A stretch of 64,000 nt of DNA from Aphanomyces cochlioides (GCA_019828595.1 JAHQRK010000004.1:3286001-3350000); one strand, 5' to 3'. Counted from the stretch's first letter, positions 11,701 to 23,001 are shown. Notes: generated from the letters alone by a model not told the origin. Translations and numbers: made by a program.

Positions 11701-14700
11701 AGGACAACTTGTTTCCTTCCATTAAGAACTTTGCAACGCAATGTTTTTCTTCAATGTAGGCTTCGAAGATTCCAACTCGTATATCAACGGATAGTGTTTG
11801 GGCTTTCAGAAGTGCCTCTGTACGAGGAGGAGAAGATGGTGGATTCTTGTTTTCCCACATTGGAGATAATTCTTTGAGCACATCAGTCAAAACAGTTTGG
11901 AATGCGTTGGGCAAAATACAGCCGCAAAAATCCACTCCAATTTTCAAGCCTGGTTTAGGAATACCAATAAATAATGATTTCATTTGAGGTCCACGAAACT
12001 TGATGCTCAGCAGGAATTGACCTTTGTTATGAAGTTGATCTGACGTGATAGCAACAGCTTTTAATTTGCCGCGCTCAAACTCCAAAAATGTATCGCCAAT
12101 ATAAACAACGCAATGAGATCTTACAGAGCGTCGATCTCGTAACTCTACTTTGCCGATTCTGATGTCAGTTGAAAATGCTCCACCTTGCTCAATAGTTAGT
12201 CCAGAGCTAGGTGGTGGTTCATGAATGAGAATTGTCCCAGTAACGTGACTCGCATACAAGCTTATCCATGAGTTCATCTTCGCATACATGACTTTGACAT
12301 TTTCATACGGAGTGGCCGTATTTGTGAAATGCACGCCCAGGTGTGCTCGTAACCAGGACGGCCAACTGACTTTTGTACTAGGAGATTTAGTTCGCAGATG
12401 CCGAAGGGCTTGGTCATGTCTGCAAATCATTCGCTTTTCCCACAAAATATGGCGCCAATCTGCAATGTCATCAAAAGAGTATGATGCAAGTAAAAAAGAT
12501 TGAGGCTTTCGTTTTGAGTTTTCGTCGTCGTTCACCATCATCGTAATCTCAATACAATATGATACACGACTTTCATGTTCGCCAGCTGGTCCATAGTGGT
12601 TGACGTTAACACTTTGCACGGATGACGGAGTGGGTTCTTCGTTCATTTGGGCAGGGAGTTCCCAATTGACCATTTCAATGATGTTGCCGACATGTACCAC
12701 AGAGTTAATATTCTCAACCATTTCCTCGTCGATGAAGGTACGACCAGTACTGTCTTCATAAAATCGAAGCTGACCATACTCATCCAAAAACACAAAATGC
12801 TCATGCCAACGTCGAAATGCCAAAGTTAAATCCTGTCGAAAAAGCCATCCTCGATATGAATCTCTCGGGTTCATCATGACTTTTCGCAAGCCGAGCTTTT
12901 TGCTTCGAAGAGTACGCTTTGTTGCATCAAATTCCTTGTTCTTATAAGCTAACAGAGAGCTGTACCACATATTTATTGTAGCTTGGTCCGTGCTACCAAC
13001 GAGGTAGTTATGAACATCTGTAAAAGGGCTCCTGTTGGCATTTCCATTGCAAGACTGAACAAGTTTGGTCGTTCGGAATTTGATTTCCAAAAAGTACAAT
13101 GGCTTCGGGAAATGCGGTGCAAGGATTTCACCACTCCTCAACCGCATGTATACGTCAATACAATCCTCCATCACAACAGAATCAACGTACTCTTCGTCTG
13201 TACATGGCAATCGCTTAAATATACGAAGAACACCTGTTCGCTCCAATACAAAATAGAGTGGATGCCATCGACGATTGCCCAAGCGATAATCGTGAAGATA
13301 CAAGTAGCTTTCTTGTTCGGAATCCAGCCCTGAATGAGTCACATCGCTGACAGGAAGCCGTTGAGGTTTGGCAATCTTTGGCACAGGCAATGCATACCGT
13401 CGAACATTCCTTCCCCGGACGTATTTTTGTAAATGAATAATTGCTGAGGCGACTTTCTCCAACATGAAGGCTTCTCTGAGCCAATCCTGCAAACCAGGTG
13501 AAGCATGCGCTTTGTGAATTGTCAGTTGGCTGAAGATTGAGCGATTTGACGGGGCTTTGCCAGCAATTGACTCTGCTCTTGTCCAACGTTGTCTTTGAGC
13601 GACAGATTTCACGAAGACGCGGAGAGAATGCACAGAAAAATCATATCGGACCCGAATGGGAGCTCGTTCAACAGACGACGTCGAATTGGTTGATGAGGTA
13701 GAAAATGGTGGAATCGTTGTTGGAGGGAACGCACGATTGCTGAAGTCTGTCAGTGCCTTGATACAAGCAAAAACATTTGATTTTTCGTAGACCACTATCA
13801 AATCGCCTAAATGGAGTCCATATTGGTTCGCGTATGTTGTGATGTCAGTGAGAACAACGGAGGGGTGGTTGACTTCAAAAAAATTGATGTCCAACACTAG
13901 CACTGGCATGTCTTCACCAGGATGCCTTATTTTGTCGACACTCGAGATCAAGCAGTTATTTTGATGAGGTGAAGATACTGACTCCTGTAAATAGAAATGC
14001 TGAGCAGACAGGTGATAGCGATGAAACGAAAACCATCCAGGTCCATAACCAAGGATACGTAAATCAACCCTTTGGAAAACCGCTGCCACGACAACCTGCT
14101 TGAGAGGTGAGAGTACAAGACGGAGCTCAATGTTGGCAACAACCAAAACAACATCAGATATCAGTTGATCCGGAGTCACTTGGCTGATTCTGACTTCAGG
14201 ATGGCGAAAAGTCAAGACGCAGGACGCATTGTTTGCTTCGGTGGACATTTGTGTGTATAGTTCTTCCACAGTGCGGTAATGAAACAATGATTTCAGCGGT
14301 TGTCCATTCATTTTCACTACAATCAATCCCGGTTTTAGACCGATTTTGCTTTTTGCTTGCGCAAAGCACTCGTCGACTATCGCATCAAGGTCTTCGTTGA
14401 GGTGCATTTTCAACCCAAGGTCGCCTTTCTGAAATTTCAAGTTAATTTGGGGAGCTGGAATGCCGAACGCTTCACCCAAATCATGTAATGAGCTACGTGA
14501 CATGTCCGGATCCACAGTTAAATTGTCATCTTCGAATGCAGCTGCATTCCGCATTGAGACTGCTGCTTCAACAGATACGAGCTCTTCAAGAGTTTGTAAT
14601 TTTTTCCACGCATCACTGGCTTTCACGGCTTCCCATTTTGACTGCTTTGAAAATAAACGATGGACATCCTCCCAGACTTTGAAGTACTGCTCGTTTAACG

Positions 14701-15832
14701 TGGCAGTATAATGCTCTTGTTCATCAATTTTGAGTCGCTGAGCAATAGAGTCGCGCCATTCGCTGTGAACTGTGAACGAATCAAGGATCCGATTAAACAG
14801 GACAATTTGCTCGTCGTCCAACATCGCAATCAACTTGGATGATTCGAAATTAGCTGAATAATGAGGGGTGTCCTTTGTTTTCTCTGCCTTGGAGATATTC
14901 ATGGTCAATTTCAAAGAAATGTGAAATGGTGCCAAGACAAACCGGTGAGTGTGTGATTTATTCTCGCTTCTCCACCACCGCAGCTCCGTATGCATTTCTG
15001 TCATGGCCTTTAAGCGGGATAGAGTTGCATGCAACACACGAGGGTGTTTTGATGTGTGAACGAAATGAAGCGCATGGGGATCAACGTACGCCGATAAATT
15101 CTTGGCCTGGAGCAATTTGAAAACGACATGGTTGCCACTCTTTGGATCATCTTGATTGTGCGGTATCGGAATCCAATCGCTGCCTGTTGTTTCGGCGTAA
15201 AGAGCCCCGATGCTGAACCCAACAGCGTACTTCCCGCTTCCAGGAGGTCCACGGTTAATATCGTGAATAGTGTCTGTGCCTTCGAAGCGAATGTGTACAT
15301 TCTTGAATTCAATGTGCAGGTTGTCCATAAGACGCGTGATGAGACGGCCAAAAAATCCATTGGCGCCGTAATAGCCTTGTGACTCCTGTGCGTCTGCCTT
15401 CTTCGTGGACTTCTTTTCATTCTCTGAACTATCCTCAGAGACGTGTATTTTGTCAATCTGTGGTCCATGTATTCGTTCCAATACGTCTTTTTCGAGCGCA
15501 GCACGCTTTTCTTCTTTCATGGCGTCGATTGCTTTGGCCTTTTCGTCGTCATCCTGGTTTCGTGGTGAGAGAATCACGAGTACATCTGACAACGTGATCT
15601 TGGCTGGTGTCGTGCCAAACGTTTTAAACGGGATACTCATAGTCAGCGACCCAATGAGTCCGGCTTTGAGACGGAATGGCCAAGATACAGGGATGATGGT
15701 TTCTTTCAGGTTGACGTTCTCAAACCGCACGTTCTCGTCATTCCAAATGTTAATACTGAGATCAAGCTTTTCACTTTCAATCCAGTCCCCTAGAAGATTG
15801 GCCACAATCGCCTTGAGGCGCCCTTCGATCAT
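5748..15832 (-). CDS. VPS13: VPS13-family bridge-like lipid transfer protein
   Basis: Minus-strand gene of four exons: 15832-9686, 9645-9259, 9219-8084 and 8040-5748, with introns of 40, 39 and 43 nt. Their sum gives 3320 residues, the usual VPS13 size. The N-terminus (IEGRLKAIVANLLGDWIE) is a chorein_N domain, which opens the hydrophobic groove that carries glycerolipids between membranes at contact sites. The C-terminal half has the VPS13 adaptor-binding and VPS13_C-like regions; the splice at 8084/8040 restores a conserved W-x-x-P-x-S-P-x-K motif. Unusual insertions in the N-terminal half are a PDZ-like segment (about 475-560), an IQ motif (about 795-812) and two PH domains (about 840-930 and 990-1125). 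A second IQ-like helix (LIQNWWRRRR) sits near residue 3280. CCAAT boxes lie 78 and 118 bp upstream of the start. Confidence 0.93.
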
Positions 15833-15909
15833 GCTCTGTGCCCTCTCGTCGAGGACTCGTGACCTTCTTCAATAGTGCCAGCACTACAGAATGGAATTTC
15901 TTCCCTCTG

Positions 15910-15957
15910 ATTGGTTGGTTCCCGTTGGAATTATCTACTTTTTTCAAATATGATTGG
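15910..15957 (-). promoter_or_regulatory. CCAAT boxes upstream of VPS13
   Basis: Two CCAAT pentamers on the minus strand (ATTGG on the plus strand at 15910-15914 and 15953-15957) lie about 80-120 bp upstream of the VPS13 start, in the 540-bp interval up to the MYND gene. CCAAT boxes bound by NF-Y are known eukaryotic promoter elements; their use here is inferred. Nothing else gene-like was seen in 15833-16374. Confidence 0.45.
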
Positions 15958-16374
15958 CTAAAACTCATTATAGCCGTTAGAAACTGCGGCCATATCAGCA
16001 CTTCCCACCTTGGAAGATGAGATTCCGCCGACTTTCTTGCCGTTAAAGGCCATAGCTGCGGATATTTTCGATGGTATTGAACTCCAGAGCCACCGATACG
16101 TCGTTGCATTTCACTGTGGTTTGCTCAGTGCAACAACATTGTGTTGGTTGTTGTTAGATGGATCCAATTGGAGCATATTCATTCCGCTGTTTAGAGTGTT
16201 ACTGAATGATGACGGTGGAGTTGTGACTTCTCGACTGTACTGTATAATCCATGAGATTTCGAGAAAGCCACCTCGAGATTACTTGCCCAAGAGTGGAGGT
16301 GCTTGGCATGTTGCCAGATCGATGCAATGAGCATAAAGCACATGGAAATGATAGTAAACAATTGACGTATTTCG

Positions 16375-17241
16375 TTACTTTTTCGTACAGGAGAGCTTGT
16401 GCACACGCCAATGCGACTTTTGACAAGCCTGGCTGCAGTAGTATTCACTGTGGCAACGAGAGCATCGATGCGTGCCTTTCGATGTACAAGATGGCGACGC
16501 ACATTGTCGCTCTTGAGATGAAGCGGCAGCTGGCTTGTCCTCTTTATTTGACTGCATTCGAGCTATCTTGATCCATTCGGCCTCCGAGTTGATTTCAGAC
16601 AATTTGAAGTCCATGCGGACAAAAGCGTCGTCTAGAACTCATTTTCATACAAGTCTTATCATCATGAGCTCACCATTGTCGAACACACGTGCGATAAATG
16701 CGTCACTTCGAACTTCAAGCATTTTCCCACAAGCTTGAGCAATGGCAGAAGCTCGCATGTTCACGGGCAGATTCTTCGCTGTGCCTTTGTCGTCAACGTA
16801 CAAATTAACACCAACGTGCTTCACAGCAGGAGTGTTCAATATTAAGGGGATCGAGTCAACCAAACTGTCCATCTTATATCCATGAGAATGCATTTGTCTC
16901 TATCAAACATACCTGGAGCATCATCGCCATCATTTGATCGTTCACTGTCGCGCCTTGTGGTAGCTACAATGCAAATTATCACATCTGAGTTCCAAACGTT
17001 CACGGCTTTCACGACGATGCCATACCTGCGATTGAATTTGTTGGCGAAAGGCTTCTCTTTGCTCATCGGTGGTCGCTGATCCAGATTTGTTCTTGAAATG
17101 CGCACGTAGACGTTCAGTCAAGCACGCAATTTGACCATCTACATCACGCGGCAAGTCCAATTGCCATTCTTGGATCTCTTCGCTCTCTTCTGCTGGAATA
17201 TACACGAACGCGAACTGCTTTGGCGTCGCCATGATGTCCAT
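16375..17241 (-). CDS. MYND zinc-finger protein
   Basis: Four exons on the minus strand: 17241-17026, 16963-16913, 16872-16674 and 16631-16375, giving 240 residues; introns are 62, 40 and 42 nt. Exon 2 is only 17 codons and was found from its splice borders. The C-terminus holds a MYND finger with paired Cys in the order CxxxxC, CxxC, CxxxC, HxxxC (from CASPSC to HKLSC). The middle part, with a block around VRMDFKLSEINSEAEWI, matches a conserved region that precedes MYND fingers in some plant and protist proteins, but no enzymatic domain such as SET is present. MYND fingers usually bind proline-rich peptides; a protein-interaction role is inferred. An in-frame second ATG lies three codons in. 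The promoter region is shared with thymidine kinase and rich in TATCCGG motifs. Confidence 0.82.
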
Positions 17242-17282
17242 TCAGCCCCAACTTAAATGGCATCAAGTTGTCTTAGCCATAC

Positions 17283-17397
17283 ATCCGGATAATGCTTATT
17301 TATCCGGAAACACTATCTATTATCCGTACGACACCCCAGTATTATCCGGATATTTTTGAAAACGTATCCAGATTTTTTGGAGTGCTTATCCGGATTC
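17283..17397. promoter_or_regulatory. Cluster of TTATCCGGATAA-type elements between MYND and TK genes
   Basis: Within 120 bp there are at least four copies of the core ATCCGG: ATCCGGATAA (17283), TTATCCGGAA (17300), ATTATCCGGATA (17341) and TTATCCGGATT (17386), plus the variants TTATCCGT (17320) and TATCCAGA (17365). The core is palindromic, so it can serve both divergent genes. The same word recurs upstream of other genes in this window. It is interpreted as a bidirectional core promoter; no transcript data are available. Confidence 0.6.
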
Positions 17398-17646
17398 ATT
17401 TTGGAGGGAAACTCAAAAGTTCGAAAACAAAACCATTCGAGCGCATTTAGGTTTTATTCAATAAAACCTACTGTCTGCCTAAATAACCTATTTTGCCTAG
17501 ACAAGTTAAATCTTTTCCATGTATTTTTAAAAACCCGATGGTCTTTTCGCGCTTGTCATGGGATCTTGCATTTTGCGTTGGAAGAACCTCGCATGACGAA
17601 CTGTCTGTCGCCGCCTGTTGCCTCTATCACAAGCTCGCAAAGTAGA

Positions 17647-18457
17647 ATGCCCATTCGCAGTATTTGGCGCCATGCTATTCAAGGAGAACTGCAATTGATC
17701 ATTGGACCCATGTTTAGCGGCAAGAGTACCGAACTGATACGCCGTATGCGTCGATACCAACATGCTCAACTCAAGTGTCTTGTCGTCAAGTCTCAAATTG
17801 ACGATCGATACACCAATGAAGCGTACGTGTGCTCTTGATGCAATGACATTTCATTGCGATTTAGGTTGGTGAGCACTCATGACCGTCAAATGATGAAAGC
17901 CAATCCATTGAGAACGCTTGCTGAAATGGGTGAAGAGTACTTGAACTATGATGTAATTGGCATCGACGAGGGCCAGTTCTTTTCCGATGTATGTGGTTGC
18001 TGCTGACGCTGTTGGATCTAACACGTAATTTAGTTGAATACGTTCTGCGACCAAGCTGCGAACAGTGGAAAGATTGTCATTGGTATGTGCGCATGATGGT
18101 GCTCCATTTATCGTGTTGTTCGTAGTTGCTGCTTTGGATGGAACATTCGAACGCAAGCCTTTTCAACATGTGTGCAACTTGATTCCTCAAGCGGAGAGTG
18201 TGACCAAGTTGAGTGCTGTCTGTGCTATCTGTGGTAGTGATGCTGGTACTACTCGTGTTTCTCACAACTTCATATGACCCATCTCTATCTCGTAGCTTTC
18301 ACTCGTCGTTTGGTTAGCAGCACTGCTGTTGAGGTAAGCTCAAATTTTCCTTTTCTGAGTGTAATTTTCATCGTAGCTCGTTGGAGGAAGCGAAAGCTAC
18401 CAACCCGTGTGCCGCAATTGTTTTACTGTCCCCAACAAGGAAGACCCCATTTATTAG
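17647..18457 (+). CDS. Thymidine kinase, TK1 type
   Basis: Six exons: 17647-17822, 17865-17988, 18034-18082, 18126-18245, 18296-18333 and 18377-18457; introns are 42-50 nt and the protein is 195 residues. The enzyme phosphorylates thymidine with ATP in the pyrimidine salvage pathway. Visible signatures: P-loop GPMFSGKST, the DEGQF Walker-B-like motif with the catalytic Glu, the [11 protein letters not shown] region, the zinc-binding pairs CAIC and CRNC, and the lasso-loop ending YQP at the thymine site. An upstream in-frame ATG at 17593 would add 18 residues, Ser/Arg-containing and possibly organellar; ATG 17647 is preferred because it sits just before the conserved core. The 3' end faces the dead serine dehydratase copy 43 bp away. 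Its last exon was partly duplicated (see 20093). Confidence 0.93.
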
Positions 18458-18500
18458 CTTTTATTTCGTCACCTGTAGAAGATCATGTATATCTTTATTG

Positions 18501-19694
18501 CTAAAAGAAGGCAGGCCGAAGAGCCTCTTGCACTTCATTGGAGATTTGGGTCATCAAGCCACCGCACACTAGGACGCAAATACTTTGTATATCGTCGTAT
18601 TCAGCGCCGAGAAACTCGGGGAGACGGCCAGAGTACAAAGCAGCCGACTAGAATTGATGCTCATGAGTCATGTCATTCAGAGTGGAAATCTTACCGCTGC
18701 ACCACATGCAGCTTCCACCAAAAACTTGTGGTGATCCATAAAGCGAACACAAGCATTGAATGCCTCTTAGTCGCTGACGCTGCGACCGATCACTCGCAAC
18801 TCCTGGGAATATGCGAAGGCTGTATCAGAGACTGCCAAAGCTCCGAGAGATTTAGCAATTGTATTGATACCGGGAAGTGTCACTTTTTCCTTGCGCTGCA
18901 AGGATTGCTCCAACTTGTCGGCACCGTGAGTTTCCATGGCAAGGATGCGCGTACTCTCCCATCCATGCCTACATTTTAATCAACCACGAGAACTCTGAAG
19001 GCCGCATACTGTTTCAGGCCTTGGCAGACACCAGAAAAGAAGCCACCCCCACCGACAGCTATGATCACCAAATCGGGTTGGCTTGGAAGTTGGTCTTTGA
19101 GCTCCGCAACAATACTCGAATGACCTTCCCTACGGCAAATATATAGATTCCATTTCATCCGTTTGCACTTACACGACATCAGGATCGTCGAATGGATGAA
19201 TGTACGCAGCCTTGGAGGTTTTGTTGATTTGATCCAAGAATTTCATGGCTGCTTCATGCGCCTCAGCCCAAACCTTCCACACCACATCATTCCTGATGAC
19301 AAAGTGAGGAATACCTTGCCAGCCACGATGACTTTAAGCCCCTCTGACGCCAATCGCTCTTGCATGTAGAGGGGAATGATCTCTGGAACAAAGAATGTTG
19401 CGGGAACTCCGAGCTTTCGAGCGCTGTAAGCTACAGCCAAGCCGGCATTCCCTCCCGAGCTGGTCACCAAGTGAGTTGCTTCGTTCTCGACAGCCTTCTT
19501 GCACTAGAATCACATTTCAGTGTAAATGTGGAGATTCATGAGTTGCTTACTGCATTGCCAATGCCTCGCAACTTGAAACTTCCAGAGGGTTGGCAATTTT
19601 CCAGCTTGAGAAACACGCGTTTCTTCAACAGCTGGCCCAAAGCTTGGCTTTCAAGCACCGGCGTGACAATATGGATCGGAGCGGAGGTTACCAT
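18501..19694 (-). pseudogene. L-serine dehydratase, tandem copy 1, inactivated
   Basis: Same five-exon plan as the copy at 20244-21435: 19694-19551, 19503-19315, 19273-19173, 19129-18709 (approximately) and the last exon ending at TAG 18501-18503. The first three exons and all splice sites look intact, including the PLP-lysine block PSGSFKLRG and the SSGGNAG loop. Two lesions follow. After VCQGLKQY the copy is one base short and scrambled relative to its paralogue, giving TAA at 18976-18978. Further on, a GAA codon of the paralogue is TAA at 18767-18769. Either lesion removes the C-terminal third. A 24-25-nt intron could hide the first lesion but not the second. A truncated product remains possible; no function is expected. 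Confidence 0.88.
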
Positions 19695-20092
19695 TGTTAA
19701 TGAGGGGACGCGCAGGTCTGTATTTTAAGTTGCTAAATGCAATCTGAAGTGAAGGGGTGAGTTGACGACACCGAAATCATCATCAGTCTTACGAGAGTCG
19801 ATTGGCCAGGCATTCATTTCGGTGATAAACTGTCATAGGAAGGACAAACAATCTTTGGTATCAGGTTGAACAATCCACAGCTGTAAGGAACATGCTAGAA
19901 AGAGATTCCCCCCCGCAACTCTTGGCAACTTGATTCTACGGGCCATGTGTCAGCGAAGCTGGTAAAACAATGACTCACAGGGCCTCAGTGTCAATTGCGA
20001 TTGTATCTCAGCCACCAACATCATTTGGAGGGCAGCACGGTTGAAGCGACGAGACCTTCAAGTCCTTGCATGTTTAGCTTGATGATTTATTC

Positions 20093-20190
20093 GTGTATCG
20101 CGTGAGAAGTGAAAATTACAAGCCCATGCGCCGCCACTTTTACTCTCCCCAACAGGGAGCATCTCATCAAGGTGTTTGCCCCAAGGACAC
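20093..20190 (+). pseudogene. Relic of thymidine kinase last exon
   Basis: The stretch GAAGTGAAAATTACAAGCCC at 20105-20124 and the following CGCCGCCACTTTTACTCTCC align with the thymidine kinase exon 6 sequence encoding [17 protein letters not shown]. The reading frame is altered and key Cys codons are changed. It sits just beyond the 3' end of the intact dehydratase, exactly as the real exon 6 sits beside the dead copy. This shows that the duplicated unit ran from the end of the kinase gene through the dehydratase. The rest of 19695-20092 shows no recognisable gene. Confidence 0.7.
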
Positions 20191-20243
20191 AATTAGCAGC
20201 TTTTTTGCCATACTGACGACGTTATCTTTTATGGCTAAATGCG

Positions 20244-21435
20244 CTAGAAGAAGGCAGGGCGGAGAGCATCTTGAACTTCAGCAGAGACTTGAGTCATCAA
20301 GCCACCGCACACCAGCACGCAAATACTTTGCACATCGTCGAATTCAGCGCCGAGAAACTCGGAGAGTCGGCCAGAGTACAAAGCAGCCAACTACATTTGT
20401 TGAGTTATCCCATTGTGATGAGTATATCTTACCGCTGCACCACAGGCTGGCTCGACCAAAAACTTGTGGTGGTCCATGAATCGAATACAAGCATTGAATG
20501 CCTCTTCGTCGCTAACGCTGCGACCGATCACTCGCATCTCTTGGGAGTATGCAAAGGCTGTATCAGAGACGGCCAAAGCTCCGAGAGATTTAGCAATTGT
20601 ATTGATGTCGGTAAGCGTCACTTTTTCCTTTCGCTGCAAGGACTGCTCGAGCTTGTTGGCACCGTGAGTTTCCATGGCAAGGACACGCGTGCTCTCCCAT
20701 CCATGACTACGGTTGCATTCAGAAACCTCCTCCACAGATGGAACATACTTCTTTAATCCATGGCAGACACCAGAGAAATAGCCGCCTCCACCAACAGCAA
20801 CAATGACCAAGTCAGGTTGGCTGGGAAGTTGGTCCTTGAGTTCCGTAATGACACTCGAATGACCTTCTCTATAGCAAACACACATTAGGTCACTTTGAAA
20901 CTTTGCACTTACACGACATCAGGATGGTCGAATGGATGAATATACTCCGCTTTGGAAGTTTCGTTGACTTTGTTCAAGAATTTCATGGCTTCCTCATGCG
21001 CCTCGGCCCAAACCTTACAAGCCATGTTATTCCAGCATACCTTGCCAAGCTTACCTTGCCAGACACATTAACTTGAAGGCCCTCTGCTGCCAAACGTTCT
21101 CGCATGTAAAGAGGAGTGCTCTCTGGAACAAAGCAAGTTCCGGGAATGCCGAGCTTTCGAGCACTGTACCCGACAGCCAAACCAGCATTTCCTCCAGAGC
21201 TGGTCACCAAGTGCGTTGCGCCATTCTCGACCGCTTTCTTGCACTAGATTCACATACCCACGTCAGTAGAATCCCATGCCCGTTTCGTAACCGCATTCCC
21301 AATGCCACGCAACTTGAAACTTCCAGACGGCTGGCAATTGTCAAGCTTGAGGAATACACGCTTCTTCAAGAGCTGACCCAAGGCCTGGCTTTCAAGCATC
21401 GGAGTCACAATGTGGATCGCGGATGTTGTTGTCAT
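20244..21435 (-). CDS. SDS: L-serine dehydratase / L-threonine deaminase (PLP fold type II)
   Basis: Five exons: 21435-21292, 21243-21055, 21013-20913, 20868-20433 and 20390-20244; introns are 41-48 nt and the protein is 338 residues. The enzyme deaminates serine (or threonine) to pyruvate (or 2-oxobutyrate) and ammonia. PLP lysine K41 lies in SGSFKLRG, at the same position as in human SDS. The SSGGNAG substrate loop, the VGGGGYFSG phosphate-binding glycines and the VEPACGAALAALY C-terminal motif are all present. Length and motifs match animal SDS (about 328). The first intron begins with a weak donor (GTTACG), but the frame and the paralogue support it. A TCCGGATAAG element lies at 21583, about 150 bp upstream. 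Its tandem neighbour is a pseudogene, so this is the active copy. Confidence 0.92.
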
Positions 21436-21645
21436 TTCAGGGCAAGGATATCTCTCTCACTCGACTAGATTCAATTTGAGTTTCAATGCAGCCAACTTGC
21501 AAGTTGTGATTATGCCTCTTGTGATGATGTGAATGATTATGAGTTGGAGAAATTCTAGTGCACAACCTCGGCTGCATGGAAATCCGGATAAGGTTCATTA
21601 AATACCTTACCGGTATACATATACTGTATAGCATTTTTCCTCTAA

Positions 21646-21663
21646 GGCCTAGTCTGGATGCCA
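21646..21663 (+). repeat. Left terminal inverted repeat of Harbinger element
   Basis: 18 bp, identical to the reverse complement of 24187-24204, directly preceded by target-site TAA at 21643-21645. Sequence similarity between the two ends stops after 18 bp. Confidence 0.92.
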
Positions 21664-21817
21664 TCCAATTTTTTATTCCATAATGTGATTTGACAAAATT
21701 TCATGTTTTCCCAAAGTCTCAAGATTATATTTTTTATTGTAATAATGCCAACACTCATGAACATCTGGTTCACTCCCCAACGTTCCAATTTTGCGATTTT
21801 ACGTGCGCATTTCACAA

Positions 21818-23001
21818 ATGAACAAGACCCTATTGCTCCTCTTCTTACGTCGACGTGCAACATCCCGGCGTCGTGCGCTGCTAATGCTGTACCTGAAGTG
21901 CCACTACGATGCCTACATATACAAAACACCCAAGCGTGACTCGATCCTAACGGGTCACGGATGGATGTGTGAAATGATGTTGGGCAACCAAAAAGCCTTT
22001 GTGGAGTCGTTCAGGATGCCCCGCGAAATATTTTGCATCCTGCTTGAGAAGTTGGTGTCTGAAGGACACCTTGTCCACACAAAGCACGTCACGTGTCGAG
22101 AGATGATGGGCATGTTCTTGTACTTCGTCGGCCACAACGCGTCCAGTGCAAATCTACAGCAACGTTTTCAGCATTCAGGCGAGACCGTCACTCGTCAGTT
22201 ACACCGCACACTCAATGCGATCGTCAAACTTGCACCCCTTTATATCAAGCTACCAGACGAATCCACAACTCCTCCTCACCAAATCCAATCCAACCCCAAA
22301 TTTGCCCCATTCTTTTCGAAGTGTCGAATGGCCATCGATGGAACCCACGTTCCCGTGTGGGTGAAAGCTTCCGAATCAGCCCCATATCATGGCCGAAAGG
22401 GCATCACTATGAATGTCTTAGCAGCTTGCGATTTTGATTTGCTATTTACCTATGTATTGGCCGGCGGGGAAGGCACTGCTGGGGATGGTAAAGTCTACAA
22501 TGATGCCTTGTCAAATGCTTGACTTTACCTCGGGAAGGATTCGACATCTTAGACGCTGGCTTTGCCCTTACAACGAAAGCACTGACGCCGTATCGTGGTA
22601 CACGTTATCACCTCAAAGAATATGCCAGCGGCCGTTTACGGCCCCAGAACAAAGAGGAACTCTTTAACTTGAGGCACGCACAACTACGAAATTGTATCGA
22701 GCGGATTTTTGGCGTTCTCAAAATGCGCTTCCCTGTACTCTTTCATGGAGTACGCTACAGCTATGACTTTCAAGTCAAATTGGTTCTAGCCCTGTGCACT
22801 ATACACAATTTTATACGCCTACATGGCGTGAGAAATGATGAAATGGAACGACGAGCATCTTTGTTGCTCCGTCAAGAGTGACCAAATTTCGATGACGCAC
22901 CTGAAAGCGAAGAAGCGAAAGTGTGGCGAAATCAAATAGCCGAGCAAATGTGGACGCAATACAATCAAACGTTGGCTCAGAGACGTAGAACACTCAATTG
23001 A
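21818..23001 (+). pseudogene. Harbinger DDE_Tnp_4 transposase, frameshifted and with a premature stop
   Basis: The first ATG is at 21818. The DDE residues are recognisable: D in AIDGTHVPV, D in the GEGTAGDGKVYNDA block, and E in LRNCIERIFGVLK. The frame is broken near 22515-22522, where GCTTGACTT lacks one base relative to a continuous frame; the downstream part resumes in the -1 frame as LTLPREGFDILDAGF. A second lesion is TGA at 22879-22881; the same frame continues with a typical acidic C-terminal region (EEAKVWRNQIAEQMW) to a natural stop at 22999-23001. One frameshift plus one nonsense codon argues for decay rather than a programmed shift. Confidence 0.9.

Larger units (their letters stand above)
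18377..21435. repeat. Tandem segmental duplication (TK exon 6 + serine dehydratase)
   Basis: Unit 1 spans about 18377-19694 and unit 2 about 20093-21435, in direct orientation. Both contain thymidine-kinase exon 6 sequence followed by the oppositely oriented dehydratase. Exons are well conserved, introns and intergenic bases poorly, and the regions upstream of the two dehydratase starts do not match, so only one unit kept the original promoter. The intervening 19695-20092 is unassigned. Confidence 0.75.

Noticed and set aside
18960..18990. Tiny intron rescuing the dead serine dehydratase copy
   Set aside because: A GT...TAG of 24-25 nt can be drawn, but it is far below the intron size seen here and would not remove the downstream TAA at 18767.
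22510..22525. Programmed -1 frameshift in the Harbinger transposase
   Set aside because: No slippery heptamer is visible at GCTTGACTT, the superfamily does not use frameshifting, and a second nonsense lesion downstream shows decay.
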